Shown: positions 36,351-47,175, numbered from the stretch's first letter. The stretch is 64,000 bases of DNA from Sphingomonas sp. BT-65 (GCF_026107375.2 NZ_JAPCIA010000001.1:1-64000), one strand, 5' to 3'. Notes: a model not told the origin generated them from the letters alone. Numbers and translations: made by a program.

Positions 36351-36413
36351 GAAGTTGACACCCCATGGAGGGGAAGTTGACAGAATCGGCGGGTTGTCAC
36401 GCGCGGTGTCAAG
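36351..36413. repeat. Short repeats GAAGTTGACA and TTGTCAC/GTGTCAA downstream of gspK
   Basis: GAAGTTGACA occurs at 36351-36360 and 36373-36382 (22-bp period), followed by an imperfect palindrome TTGTCACGCGCGGTGTCAA (36394-36412). The stretch is not coding. Its spacing of repeated TTGACA/TGTCAA units resembles the multi-repeat ends of some IS21-like insertion sequences, but no transposase is present. Confidence 0.4.
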
Positions 36414-36514
36414 CAACGGGATCGACGGTTTCAAATAGCCGGGCGGATAACGCCGCCGGGCCGAATTCGAGCAGGCGAAATCCAACATTGCAAGGCGCTT
36501 GCCCCTTGCAATGA

Positions 36515-36531
36515 ATGATATAGTGTATCAT
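36515..36531. promoter_or_regulatory. AT-rich palindrome upstream of merC-like gene
   Basis: ATGATA-TAGTG-TATCAT is an imperfect 17-bp palindrome 28 bp before the ATG of the MerC-like gene, in an otherwise GC-rich context, with a TATAGT that could be a -10 element inside it. The form resembles Fur/Zur-type metal repressor sites. Which regulator binds is unknown. Confidence 0.4.
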
Positions 36532-36559
36532 CTGCATCGCGTGCAGTTGGAGCGACGTG

Positions 36560-36949
36560 ATGCGGGCGAAGATCGGCAAGTGGTTCGACGGATTTGCGGT
36601 GAGCGCCTCGGCGCTGTGCCTGGTGCATTGCCTGGGCCTGCCGCTGCTGATCGCAGCGTTGCCGGCCATCGCAAACCGGATCGATCCGGGGGAGGGGTTT
36701 CACCTCGCCGTGCTGCTGTTCGCGATCCCGACGAGCGCGTTCGCGTTGATCGAGGGCTGGCGAAAGCATCGTGGACTGACGCCGCTGTTCGTGGGCGGTG
36801 TGGGGCTGACGCTGATGGCACTCGGGCTGGCGTTCGAGCAATGGGTTGCGGTTGAGACAGGGGTGACCGTGGCGGGAAGCCTGCTGCTGGCAGGAGCGCA
36901 TGTGGCGAACTGGCGGCGGCGCGCCAGCCGGGCCGCCCGCCCGACCTAG
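36560..36949 (+). CDS. MerC-family membrane protein
   Basis: A 129-aa protein with four hydrophobic segments. Near the N-terminus it has the MerC-type cysteine pair in the first helix, ALCLVHCLGLPLLIAAL (Cys about residues 20 and 24), known from mercuric-ion uptake proteins. No merA, merR or other mercury genes are nearby, so a general metal-transport or metal-responsive role is more likely. GGAG lies 7 nt before ATG 36560; a GTG at 36557 is also possible. Confidence 0.8.
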   Translation: MRAKIGKWFDGFAVSASALCLVHCLGLPLLIAALPAIANRIDPGEGFHLAVLLFAIPTSAFALIEGWRKHRGLTPLFVGGVGLTLMALGLAFEQWVAVETGVTVAGSLLLAGAHVANWRRRASRAARPT

Positions 36950-36991
36950 CAAGTGCATCCGGTCAGCTCGCTCGATTGACTTGGTTTGCGC

Positions 36992-37014
36992 GGTTATATA
37001 TCGCGTTATATACC
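36992..37014. promoter_or_regulatory. Near-palindromic AT-rich operator candidate of the MarR-GNAT gene
   Basis: GGTTATATA-TCGCG-TTATATACC is an imperfect inverted repeat 19 bp before the start codon. A TTGACT (36976-36981) lies just upstream and may be the -35 element, which would place the palindrome on the promoter. MarR proteins typically bind such sites to control their own gene. Confidence 0.5.
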
Positions 37015-37033
37015 ATGTTATCGGAGTTGCGAC

Positions 37034-37990
37034 ATGACGGATTTAATGCAGCAGATGGGAGCCGTCTTTCTGGGAAGCCGCCTCAAGCGGTTGGGAGAGC
37101 GGATGCAGGCGGGCGCGGCGCGGATCACGGCGGATGCCGGCCTGCCGGTGCAGCCGTCGCACATGGCGTTCCTTGCCGCGCTCGACGGTCAGGCAATGAC
37201 GATCGGCCAGCTGGTGCAGGCGGTGGGGGTCAGCCAGCCCGGCGTGACGCGCTCGGTCGGCCAACTGGTGGAACTTGGCCTCGCCCAGTCCGATCTGGGT
37301 GAGGATCAGCGGCAGCGGACGATATCGCTCACCCCCGCCGGAACCGCCGTGTTGGCGCGGGCCAAATTATATGTGTGGCCACAGGTGGAAGAGGCGGTCC
37401 ATGCGTTGTTCGGGGGCAGGGCGGATTCCTTCGTCGACCAGATCACGGAGTTGGAGGCTGCGCTCGAGGCGACGCCGATCGACCTTCTGGCGAGCCGCGC
37501 CAGACCGGAAATTCTGACGATCCGGGAATATAGCGACGATCTGGCGCCGCATTTTCACGACATCAATGCCGAATGGATCAACGCGATGTTTCGCCTTGAG
37601 TCCATCGATCGCGAAGTGCTCGAAAATCCCCGCGCGAAAATCATCGAGCCCGGCGGGGTCATCCTGTTCGTCGAGGCGAAGGGGCTGGGCATCGTCGGCA
37701 CCTGCGCGCTGCTGAAAACCGGCGCCAACAGCTACGAGCTCACCAAGATGGGGGTGCGCGAGTCCGCCCGCGGGCTGAAGGCTGGCGAGTTCCTGCTTTC
37801 GGCCGTGATCGATCGCGCCATGTCGTTGAACGCGGACCCGCTCTATCTTCTCACCAACGCCAAATGCGCCGCGGCCATCCACCTGTACGAGAAGCTCGGC
37901 TTTCAGCATGATGCGGAGATCATGGCCAGGTATGGCGCGCTTTATGCCCGATGCAATGTCGCGATGCGCTATCGCCCGGATCGAGGCTGA
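37034..37990 (+). CDS. MarR-type regulator fused to GNAT N-acetyltransferase
   Basis: A 318-aa two-domain protein. Residues about 5-150 are a MarR winged helix (MTIGQLVQAVGVSQPGVTRS as recognition region, DQRQRTISLTPAGTAVLARA as wing). Residues about 160-315 are a GNAT acetyltransferase (GVILFVEAKGLGIVGTCALL, LTNAKCAAAIHLYEKLGFQH). This fusion is known as a family; the acetylated substrate is unknown. ATG 37034 is used; the frame is open to 36986 through the promoter palindrome. Convergent with hutU, 6 bp apart. Confidence 0.9.
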   Translation: MTDLMQQMGAVFLGSRLKRLGERMQAGAARITADAGLPVQPSHMAFLAALDGQAMTIGQLVQAVGVSQPGVTRSVGQLVELGLAQSDLGEDQRQRTISLTPAGTAVLARAKLYVWPQVEEAVHALFGGRADSFVDQITELEAALEATPIDLLASRARPEILTIREYSDDLAPHFHDINAEWINAMFRLESIDREVLENPRAKIIEPGGVILFVEAKGLGIVGTCALLKTGANSYELTKMGVRESARGLKAGEFLLSAVIDRAMSLNADPLYLLTNAKCAAAIHLYEKLGFQHDAEIMARYGALYARCNVAMRYRPDRG

Positions 37991-37996
37991 GCGGGC

Positions 37997-39660
<1,664 letters not shown>

Positions 39661-39664
<4 letters not shown>

Positions 39665-40455
39665 TCTGGGGCTTTCGCGAAATCGATGCAGGCGGTGAGG
39701 ACGGGGCGGAGGATGGCCTGACAGCCTGCCGCGGTCTCGTCGTGCCAGGGCGGTGGCCAGTCTTCCGGGGTCTCGATCAGGTAGGTGCGCATCGCCAGCT
39801 CCATCTGGATCGTGTGCACCCCTTCGTCCGGCCGGGCGTAGTGGCGGGTGATCCAGCCGCCCTTGAAGCGGCCGTTGGTGACGCGGCTGTGCGGGCTGGC
39901 GTCGCAGATTTGCTCGACGGCGGCGGTGAGCGCGGGCGCGCAGGAGGTGCCGTCATTGGTGCCGATGTTGAAGTTGGGCAGCTCGCCGTCGAACAGCTTG
40001 GGGACGACGCTGCGGATCGAATGGGCGTCGTAGAGCACGATCGTGGGGTGCAGCGCGCGCAGCCGCTCGATCTGGAGCGCGAGGGCGAGATGGTAGGGAT
40101 CGAACCACTCGACGCGGCGACGTTCGATCTCGTGCGCGTCGGGGAGCGCGCCGGGCTCGTAGAGGGACAAGCCGTCGAAGGTCTGGATCGGGCACAGGCC
40201 GGTGGTGAACTGGCCGGGATAGAGGGTGTGGCCGCTGGGGTCGCGGTTCACGTCGATCACGGTGCGCGAGATGGTGGTGCGGACGATGGTGGCGTCGAGC
40301 TCGCGCGCGAAGGTGTAGAGATGGTCGACGTAGAGATCGGCGTCGTGCCGGGCGAGTTCGGGGGAAACGAGGCCGAAGATGCCTTCGGGGATGTCGGTGC
40401 CGGCATGGGGGATGCTGACGATGAGCGGGGCGGCGCCCTGTTCGACGCGGATCAT
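39661..40455 (-). CDS. hutG: N-formylglutamate deformylase
   Basis: A 264-aa member of the N-formylglutamate amidohydrolase family, releasing formate and glutamate in the last step of the five-step histidine route. Seen: [60 protein letters not shown] and a C-terminal MELAMRTYL. It overlaps hutU by 4 bp and follows hutH after a 271-bp gap filled by a palindromic repeat. Confidence 0.94.
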
Positions 40456-40482
40456 CGTGCTGCGCTCCGCTTCACGCTGAGA

Positions 40483-40722
40483 GTTGGTTCTCGCGAAGGC
40501 GCGAAGGCGCTAAGAATAAGGAAGAAGGTGGGTTCGCGCAGAGACGCGGAGACGCGGAGGCGGTGATCTTTGGCGCGAAGCGCCAGATTGCTCGCGCGGT
40601 TGCGGCAAGGACAAGCATTGGAGCGACGAGAGCCGCTGACGCGGCAAGTCGCCCTCTCTGCGTCTCCGCGTCTCTGCGCGAACCCACCTTCTTCGCGCCA
40701 TCGCGCCATCGCGTGAACCAAC
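40483..40722. repeat. 240-bp inverted-repeat element between hutH and hutG (family C)
   Basis: Outer ends GTTGGTTC (40483-40490) and GAACCAAC (40715-40722) are complementary. The inner core arms of 39 bp (40521-40559 and 40656-40694), containing GCAGAGACGCGGAGACGC, match with one mismatch. An 11-bp segment (CTAAGAATAAG-like) is present only in the left arm. The 96-bp centre has a TGGCGC-GAA-GCGCCA hairpin. There is no transposase, so it looks like a non-autonomous repeat. Confidence 0.9.
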
Positions 40723-40726
40723 TTGC

Positions 40727-42220
40727 TCATGCCCCCACCCCCGGCAATCCCTCACCGAGCGCGCCGCTGGCGACTAGCGCGGTGGCGGCGGCCATGTCGG
40801 GGGCGAAGTGGCGGTCGTCCTCGAGATGGGGGACCTGCTCGCGGAGCAGCGCACGGGCGGCTTCGAGCGGTTCGCTCGAGGTGAGCGGGGCGTGGAAGTC
40901 GCAGCCCTGCGCGGCCGCGAGATATTCGATGCCGAGGATGTGGGCGAGGTTGGCGGTCATGTCGAGCAGGCGACGCGCACCGTGCGCGGCCATCGAGACA
41001 TGGTCTTCCTGATTGGCCGAGGTGGGGATCGAATCGACGCTGGCGGGGTAGGCGCGCTGCTTGTTCTCGCTGACCAAAGCGGCGGCGGTTACCTGGGGGA
41101 TCATGAAGCCGGAGTTGAGCCCGGGGCGCGGGGTGAGGAAGGCGGGGAGGCCGGACAGCGCGGGATCGACCAGCATCGCGATGCGGCGCTCGGCGAGGCT
41201 GCCGATCTCGCAGATGGCGAGCGCGAGCATGTCGGCGGCGAAGGCGACGGGCTCGGCGTGGAAATTGCCGCCGGAGAGGGCTTCACCCGTATCCGTGAAG
41301 ATCAGCGGGTTGTCGGTGACGCCGTTGGCCTCGATCGCGAGCGTGGCGGCGGCCTGGCGGATCAGGTCGAGGCAGGCGCCCATCACCTGGGGCTGGCAGC
41401 GCAGGCAATAGGGGTCCTGCACGCGCTCGTCGCCCTCGCGGTGCGAGGCGCGGATTTCCGAGTTTGCCATCAGGCCGGCGAGGGCGTCTGCCACTTCGAT
41501 TTGGCCGCGATGGCCGCGCGCGGCGTGGATGCGCGGGTCGAAGGGGGTGTCGGAGCCTTTGGCGGCCTCGGTCGAGAGGGCGCCGGTGACCAGCGCGGCG
41601 CGGAACAGGCGTTCGGTCTCGAACAGGGCGGCGAGGGCGTAGGCGGTGCTGAACTGCGTGCCGTTGAGGAGGGCGAGACCTTCCTTGGGGCCGAGGGTAA
41701 GGGTGCCGAGCATCTGGCGTGCGGGGCGAGCGATGCCGTCGATGAGGACGTCGCCGGTGCCGATCATCGCCGCGGCGAGATGCGCGAGCGGGGCGAGGTC
41801 GCCGCTCGCGCCGACCGAGCCCTGCGACGGGATCAGCGGGGTGATGCCGCGATCGAGCATGTCCTGAAGCATCGCGATCGTCGCCGGCTTCACGCCGCTA
41901 TGACCCTGGGCGAGGCTGGCGAGCTTCAATGCAATCATCAGGCGGACGACCGGGGCGGGCATCGGGTCGCCGACGCCGGCGGCGTGGCTGAGGACGATGT
42001 TGCGCTGGAGGGTTTCGAGGTCTTCGTCGCCGATCCTGACCGAGGCGAGTTTCCCGAAGCCGGTGTTGATGCCGTAGACCGGCTCGTGGCGGGCGAGAAT
42101 GGCTTGGACGGCGTCGGCGCTGGCCTGGACCTTGTCGTGGCACGACGGATCGAGCGGCGCGGGCTCGCCACGATAGATGGCGTTCCAGCTGGCGAGCGGG
42201 GTGTTGCCGGGGGTGATCAT
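40727..42220 (-). CDS. hutH: Histidine ammonia-lyase
   Basis: A 497-aa histidase, which deaminates histidine to urocanate, step one of the pathway. The self-cyclising Ala138-Ser139-Gly140 ([14 protein letters not shown]) that forms the MIO prosthetic group is intact, as are [11 protein letters not shown] near residue 49 and [18 protein letters not shown] 42220 overlaps the hutI stop (42217-42220). The stop lies 5 bp from the family C repeat, whose presence may affect expression of the downstream hutG and hutU. Confidence 0.97.
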   Translation of the reverse strand: MITPGNTPLASWNAIYRGEPAPLDPSCHDKVQASADAVQAILARHEPVYGINTGFGKLASVRIGDEDLETLQRNIVLSHAAGVGDPMPAPVVRLMIALKLASLAQGHSGVKPATIAMLQDMLDRGITPLIPSQGSVGASGDLAPLAHLAAAMIGTGDVLIDGIARPARQMLGTLTLGPKEGLALLNGTQFSTAYALAALFETERLFRAALVTGALSTEAAKGSDTPFDPRIHAARGHRGQIEVADALAGLMANSEIRASHREGDERVQDPYCLRCQPQVMGACLDLIRQAAATLAIEANGVTDNPLIFTDTGEALSGGNFHAEPVAFAADMLALAICEIGSLAERRIAMLVDPALSGLPAFLTPRPGLNSGFMIPQVTAAALVSENKQRAYPASVDSIPTSANQEDHVSMAAHGARRLLDMTANLAHILGIEYLAAAQGCDFHAPLTSSEPLEAARALLREQVPHLEDDRHFAPDMAAATALVASGALGEGLPGVGA

Positions 42221-43413
42221 TGGCCTGCGTGGATCCGGGCGTGAAGGGGGTTGGCGCCGATGCGGTAGACCAGCTCGGCGAGGTCGGTGACGTTCCAGAT
42301 GGCGAGGTCGGCGGATTTGCCGGGCTCGAGGGTGCCGACGAAACGATCCATCGCCAGCGCCTTCGCAGCGTTGCATGTGACGCCGCGCAAACACTCTTCC
42401 ACCGTCAGCCGGAAGAGGGTCGCGCCCATGTTCATCGCCAGCAGAATGGACGCCATTGGCGAGGTGCCGGGGTTGCAGTCGGTGGCGATGGCGATCGGCA
42501 CGCCCGCCGCGCGAAGTGCAGCGACAGGCGGCAGGCGGGTTTCTCGCGTGAAATAGAAGGCGCCGGGGAGGAGGGTGGCGACGGTGCCAGCCGCCGCCAT
42601 GGCGGCGATCCCCGCGTCGTCCAGATATTCCAGATGGTCTGCGGAGAGAGCACCGTGGCGCGCGGCGAGGGCAGCGCCGTGGAGGTTGGAGAGTTGTTCG
42701 GCGTGGAGTTTGACGCGAAGGCCATGCGCTTTCGCCGTCGTGAAGATGCGATCGACTTGTTCGGCGGAGAACCCAATTCCCTCGCAATAAGCGTCCACGG
42801 CATGGGCTTCATGCCGGGCAGCCGGGATCATCTGATCGCAGATCAGATCGACATAGGCGTCCGCGTTCCCCTTGAACTCAGGTGGAACGGCGTGGGCGGC
42901 CAGAAGCGTCCTGAATATGTTGATGCCGCGCCCACTCCAGCCGAGCTGGTGCGCGGCGCGGAGCATCTTGAGCTCGTCGTCGAGGGTGAGGCCGTAGCCG
43001 GACTTGATCTCGACGGTGGTGACGCCCTCGGAAATGAGCTGGTCGAGGCGGGGGAGAGCGGAGGCCACCAATTCGTCTTCGCTCGCGGCGCGGGTGGCGG
43101 TGACGGTGGAGAGGATGCCGCCGCCGGCGCGGGCGATCTCCTCGTACGTGGCGCCTTCGAGGCGGGCCTCGAACTCCTTGGCGCGGTTGCCGGCGTGGAT
43201 CAGATGGGTGTGGCAGTCGATCAGCCCGGGGGTGATCCAGCGGCCCTCGCAGTCGATGATCTCGGCGGCGTCGGGTGCGTCTATTTCGGGGCCGGCATAG
43301 GTGATCGCGTCGCCCGTGGCGGTGATCGCGCCGCGCTCAACAATGCCCGGGCCGCCGCCCGTCATCGTCGCGAGACGGGCGTTGCGCCAGAGCTTGTCCG
43401 CGGGAGTCGCCAT
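42217..43413 (-). CDS. hutI: Imidazolonepropionase
   Basis: A 398-aa metal-dependent amidohydrolase hydrolysing 4-imidazolone-5-propionate to formiminoglutamate, step three. Metal ligands are visible in [20 protein letters not shown] (about residues 62-81), [20 protein letters not shown] and [20 protein letters not shown]. It is the first gene of hutIHGU, divergent from hutF with the operator palindrome in the 47-bp gap. Confidence 0.96.
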   Translation of the reverse strand: MATPADKLWRNARLATMTGGGPGIVERGAITATGDAITYAGPEIDAPDAAEIIDCEGRWITPGLIDCHTHLIHAGNRAKEFEARLEGATYEEIARAGGGILSTVTATRAASEDELVASALPRLDQLISEGVTTVEIKSGYGLTLDDELKMLRAAHQLGWSGRGINIFRTLLAAHAVPPEFKGNADAYVDLICDQMIPAARHEAHAVDAYCEGIGFSAEQVDRIFTTAKAHGLRVKLHAEQLSNLHGAALAARHGALSADHLEYLDDAGIAAMAAAGTVATLLPGAFYFTRETRLPPVAALRAAGVPIAIATDCNPGTSPMASILLAMNMGATLFRLTVEECLRGVTCNAAKALAMDRFVGTLEPGKSADLAIWNVTDLAELVYRIGANPLHARIHAGQ

Positions 43414-43437
43414 GCGCCTTATGGTTGGACATGGCGT

Positions 43438-43459
43438 CGATTATGTCTAGACATAATCG
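43438..43459. promoter_or_regulatory. Perfect 22-bp palindrome, GntR/HutC-type operator
   Basis: CGATTATGTCTAGACATAATCG is a perfect palindrome. Its centre GTCTAGAC matches the GTMTAKAC core of operators bound by HutC-subfamily GntR repressors. It lies in the short gap between divergent hutI and hutF, so one site could control both transcripts. Confidence 0.8.
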
Positions 43460-43460
43460 G

Positions 43461-44804
43461 ATGGACTTGTGGTTCGAATCCGCATTGCTGGAAGATGGCT
43501 GGGCCGATCGGGTGCGGCTTCGCCTGGCGGGCGGGCGGGTCGAGGCGATCGAGGCCGGGGTCGATCCAGCGGCAGGTGACGAACGGCATTTCGTGGCGCT
43601 GCCGGGGCTGCCCAATTTGCACAGCCACGCCTTCCAGCGCGCGATGGCGGGGCTGACCGAAGCGCGCGGGCGAGCGGACGACGATTTCTGGTCGTGGCGC
43701 GAGCTGATGTACCGCTTCGTGGGGCGGATCGGGCCGGAGGAGTGTGAGGCGGTCGCCGCGCTGGCCTATGCCGAGATGCTCGAGGCTGGGTTCACGCGGG
43801 TCGGAGAGTTTCATTACCTCCATCATGCGCCGGACGGGTCGCGTTACGATGACGTCGCCGAGATGTCGGGCCGGATCGCGGCGGCGGCGGAGACAGCGGG
43901 GATCGGGCTGACGCTGCTGCCGGTCTTCTATGCGCATGGCGGCTTCGGCGGGCAGCCGGCGGGGAAGGCGCAGGCGGGGTTCCTGAATGACGTCGATGGC
44001 TTTGCCGAGCTGGTCGAGCGGGCGAGTGTGAAGTTGGCGAAAGACGGGGTGATCGGGATCGCGCCGCATAGCCTGCGCGCGGTGACGCCCGAGGCGCTTC
44101 GCGAGCTGTTGCCGGTGGCGGAGGGCGGGCCGGTGCATATCCATATCGCCGAGCAGGTGAAGGAGGTCGCCGACTGCCTCGCCTGGAGCGGGCGTCGGCC
44201 AGTGCGCTGGCTGCTCGACGAGATGCCAGTCGATGCGCGCTGGACGCTGGTGCACGCGACGCATGTCGAGCCGGACGAGGTGGCGGGGATCGCCGCCAGC
44301 GGCGCGGTCGCAGGCCTGTGCCCGATCACCGAGGCCAATCTGGGCGACGGCCTGTTTCCCGCGGCCGAGTTCATGGCACAGGGCGGCATGATCGGGGTGG
44401 GGAGCGATTCGAACGTGCGGATCGACGCGGCAGAGGAATTGCGGCTGCTGGAATATGGGCAGCGGCTGACGCGGCGCGCGCGCAACGTGCTGGCCGGCGA
44501 GGAGCGGCCCGCGACGGGTGCGCGGCTGTTCGAAGCAGCAGTAAAGGGCGGTGGGCGGTCGCTGGGTGTGGAGACGGGATTGGCGGCCGGACGTCCGGCG
44601 GACATCGTCTCGCTCGATCGCGACGAACCGGCGTTCGCCGAGCGCGGTGGCGATGCACTGATCGACAGCTGGGTGTTCGTCAGCCATCGCGCGGTCGACT
44701 GCGTGTGGCGCGGTGGCGTCAAGCAGGTGGCGGGCGGACGCCACCGGCAACGCGACACGATCGAGGCGCGTTATCGCACCGCGCTGGCGAGGCTGTTGGC
44801 GTGA
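43461..44804 (+). CDS. hutF: Formimidoylglutamate deiminase
   Basis: A 447-aa amidohydrolase converting N-formimino-glutamate to N-formylglutamate and ammonia; with HutG it gives the five-step pathway. Metal ligands: PGLPNLHSHAFQRAMAGLTE near residue 50, HIHIAEQVKEV, LVHATHVEPDEV and VGSDSNVRIDA. The start is chosen at ATG 43461, just after the operator palindrome; ATGs at 43443 and 43431 would lie inside or before it and also lack clear ribosome binding sites. It ends overlapping hutC (GTGA). Confidence 0.93.
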   Translation: MDLWFESALLEDGWADRVRLRLAGGRVEAIEAGVDPAAGDERHFVALPGLPNLHSHAFQRAMAGLTEARGRADDDFWSWRELMYRFVGRIGPEECEAVAALAYAEMLEAGFTRVGEFHYLHHAPDGSRYDDVAEMSGRIAAAAETAGIGLTLLPVFYAHGGFGGQPAGKAQAGFLNDVDGFAELVERASVKLAKDGVIGIAPHSLRAVTPEALRELLPVAEGGPVHIHIAEQVKEVADCLAWSGRRPVRWLLDEMPVDARWTLVHATHVEPDEVAGIAASGAVAGLCPITEANLGDGLFPAAEFMAQGGMIGVGSDSNVRIDAAEELRLLEYGQRLTRRARNVLAGEERPATGARLFEAAVKGGGRSLGVETGLAAGRPADIVSLDRDEPAFAERGGDALIDSWVFVSHRAVDCVWRGGVKQVAGGRHRQRDTIEARYRTALARLLA

Positions 44805-45493
44805 GCGTCGAGGCGCGAATCCGCGGCGACATCGAATCACGTATCCGCTCGGGCGAATGGGCGCCGGGGGTGCGCGTGCCGACCGAGCATGAGCTGGTCG
44901 AAGCCTATCGCTGCGCGCGCGCGACCGCGAACAAGGCGTTGAGCCGGCTGGCACGCGAGGGGCTGATCGAGCGCAAGCGGCGCGCGGGGAGCTTCGTGGC
45001 GCGGCCGCAGATCCGGACGGCCGTGGTCGGTGTGCCCGATATCGGCGCACTGATCGAGGCGCGGGGTGAACCTTATCGCTGGGAGCTGCTGACGGTCGAG
45101 CTGCAGCGCCGCGCGCCCGAAGGCTTTCCGGCGCGCGCCGGGGGCTGCTGGCTGGCGCTGTCGGGCATCCACCATGCCGGCAAGACGCCGTTCGGCTGGG
45201 AGGAGCGCTGGCTCGACCTAGCGGTGGCGCCGGGCGCCCAGGATGCCGATTTCGCCGCGACCGCGCCAGGCGCCTGGCTGCTCGCCAATGTCCCCTGGAC
45301 CGATGCGCGGCACCGGATCGGCGCGGTAGGCGCGGAACCGGTCGCGGCGCGGCATCTGCGTATTGCGGCGGGTGCGCCGTGCCTGCAGATCGAGCGCTGG
45401 ACGTGGCGTGGCAAGGAGCCCGTCACATCCGCGCGGCAGGTGTTTCCGGCGGATCACTATCAGCTGGTCGAAGATTTCACCCCCAGAGGGTGA
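44801..45493 (+). CDS. hutC: HutC-type GntR family repressor of histidine utilisation
   Basis: A 230-aa regulator: an N-terminal GntR winged helix (RIRGDIESRIRSGEWAPGVR, VPTEHELVEAYRCARATANK, ALSRLAREGLIERKRRAGSF) and a C-terminal UTRA effector domain in which HutC proteins sense urocanate. The GTG at 44801 overlaps the hutF stop. Location in the regulon and the matching palindrome make autoregulation with urocanate as inducer the expected mode. Confidence 0.92.
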   Translation: MSVEARIRGDIESRIRSGEWAPGVRVPTEHELVEAYRCARATANKALSRLAREGLIERKRRAGSFVARPQIRTAVVGVPDIGALIEARGEPYRWELLTVELQRRAPEGFPARAGGCWLALSGIHHAGKTPFGWEERWLDLAVAPGAQDADFAATAPGAWLLANVPWTDARHRIGAVGAEPVAARHLRIAAGAPCLQIERWTWRGKEPVTSARQVFPADHYQLVEDFTPRG

Positions 45494-45533
45494 CGGGATC
45501 GGCTAAAGTATCGGTTGAAACCAAGGAGTGCGC

Positions 45534-45800
45534 ATGTTCGACAAGGTCTTCCTGAAGCACCCGCGCGAGGTGGGCGAGAGCTATGGCGAGCATTTCGCGA
45601 CCGCAACGGGGTTTGGTGCGCGCATGGTGGTGGGCGGGCTGGCCTGCATCGTCCATGGCGTGATCCCGGCGCTGTTCGTGCGCACGGCGAGCGACACGGT
45701 GAAGTCGCTCTACGGCCGGATGAAGGCGCGCCAGCCGGCCTTTGCCGAGAAGCCCCCGGCGTTCACCGAGCCCGCATGGCAGATGGAATACGAGATCTAA
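45534..45800 (+). CDS. DUF6356-like small protein
   Basis: An 88-aa protein beginning MFDKVFLKHPREVGESYGEH, with a central hydrophobic segment (FGARMVVGGLACIVHGVIPALF, about 27-48) and a hydrophilic tail. It looks like the alphaproteobacterial DUF6356-type small membrane-associated protein family of unknown function. AAGGAG lies 5 nt before ATG 45534. It follows hutC by 40 bp and precedes a flavoprotein by 19 bp, so it may belong to either transcript. Confidence 0.75.
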   Translation: MFDKVFLKHPREVGESYGEHFATATGFGARMVVGGLACIVHGVIPALFVRTASDTVKSLYGRMKARQPAFAEKPPAFTEPAWQMEYEI

Positions 45801-45819
45801 GCCGGAATCGGGGGGACCA

Positions 45820-47175
45820 ATGCCGGTCGAACATGTCGCGATCGTCGGCGCGGGCTTTTCGGGCACGCTCCAGGCGATCAACCTGCTCCGCCACGAAGGG
45901 CCGCGCGCCACGCTGATCGAGCGTGGCAGCCGCGCGGGCGAGGGGCTGGCCTATGGCGCCGCCCATCCGAGCCATGTGCTCAACGTGCGCGCGGGCAATA
46001 TGAGCGCGCTGCCCGACGATCCGGGGCATTTCGCGCGCTGGCTGGAGGCGCGCGGCATCAAGGACGCGGCGAGCGCATTCGCGTCGCGCGTCACGTACGG
46101 CGAATATCTGCGCGAGATGCTCGACGCGGCGCTCGCCAATAGCGGAGGCCGGCTGACGGTGCGCTATGGCGAGGTGGTGGATGCGACCACCACCCGTAAC
46201 GGGGTCACGCTGGCGCTGGATAACGGGGAGACGATCGCGGCCGATGCGGCGGTGCTCGCGGTGGGCAATTTGCCGCCGCACGATCCGCCGGGGCTGACCG
46301 ACGGCGCGCTGCCGGACGATCTCTACAAGGGCGATCCCTGGGCGGCGGACGTGGCGGAAGGGCTAGGCGCGGGAGACACCGTGCTGGTGATCGGCACCGG
46401 GCTGACCATGGTCGACGTCGCGCTGATGCTCGAGGCGCGGGGATTTTCCGGGCGGATCGTCGCGCTGTCGCGGCGCGGGTTGTTGCCGCGGCGGCATGAT
46501 CGGACCAGCGACTGGGCGCGGATCGAGGAGCGGCCGGCGACGATCGCATCGGGGCTGGTGCGCCAGTTGCGCGCGCGGGCCGAGGCGATCGGCTGGCGCA
46601 ACGCGGTGGACGAGCTGCGCCCCTTCACCCAGCCGATGTGGGCCAATGCCAGCGAGGCCGAGCGCGCGCGGTTCCTGCGGCATCTGCGGCCATGGTGGGA
46701 CGTGCACCGCCACCGGCTGGCGCCCGAGGTGGCCGACCGGCTGGCGGCGATGCAGGATCGCGGGCAGCTGCACGTGCTGGCGGGCAAAACGATCGCGTTC
46801 GCGCCCGAGAATCGTGGGGTGACTATGACCTGGCGGCCGCGCGGAGGTGACGCGCCTGAGACGATGAAGGTGCGGCGGGTGATCAACTGTACCGGGCCAC
46901 TGGGCGACCTCAATCGCACCATCGATCCACTGCTGGTCGCATTGCGCGAGCGCGGGACGATCCGGCCCGATGCGGCGAACCTGGGGATCGACGTCAACGG
47001 CGTGGGACAGGTGATCGGCGCGAACGGGCGGCCGAGCGAGCGGCTCTATGCGCTGGGGCCGATGACGCGCGGCGCGTTCTGGGAGATCGTCGCGGTGCCC
47101 GATATCCGGCGCCAGACCTGGGACGTCGCGCGGCGCCTGTCGAACGCCCACTGGGTGGGCGGCGAGGGGCTGTAG
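45820..47175 (+). CDS. FAD/NAD(P)-binding protein (YdhS-like)
   Basis: A 451-aa flavoprotein: N-terminal dinucleotide motif HVAIVGAGFSGTLQAINLLR (residues 5-24), the GEGLAYGAAHPSHVLNVRAG segment with the conserved NxRAxxMS, and a second dinucleotide motif VLVIGTGLTMVDVALMLEAR near 190. This matches the FAD-NAD(P)-binding hydroxylase-like family including E. coli YdhS, whose substrate is unknown. It ends in ALGPMTRGAFWEIVAVPDIR, a typical FAD-contacting tail. GGGGGA precedes the ATG. Confidence 0.88.
   Translation: MPVEHVAIVGAGFSGTLQAINLLRHEGPRATLIERGSRAGEGLAYGAAHPSHVLNVRAGNMSALPDDPGHFARWLEARGIKDAASAFASRVTYGEYLREMLDAALANSGGRLTVRYGEVVDATTTRNGVTLALDNGETIAADAAVLAVGNLPPHDPPGLTDGALPDDLYKGDPWAADVAEGLGAGDTVLVIGTGLTMVDVALMLEARGFSGRIVALSRRGLLPRRHDRTSDWARIEERPATIASGLVRQLRARAEAIGWRNAVDELRPFTQPMWANASEAERARFLRHLRPWWDVHRHRLAPEVADRLAAMQDRGQLHVLAGKTIAFAPENRGVTMTWRPRGGDAPETMKVRRVINCTGPLGDLNRTIDPLLVALRERGTIRPDAANLGIDVNGVGQVIGANGRPSERLYALGPMTRGAFWEIVAVPDIRRQTWDVARRLSNAHWVGGEGL

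Noticed and set aside
36544..36949. Idea of a mercury-resistance operon at the MerC-like gene
   Set aside because: No merR, merT, merP or merA gene is found on either side.
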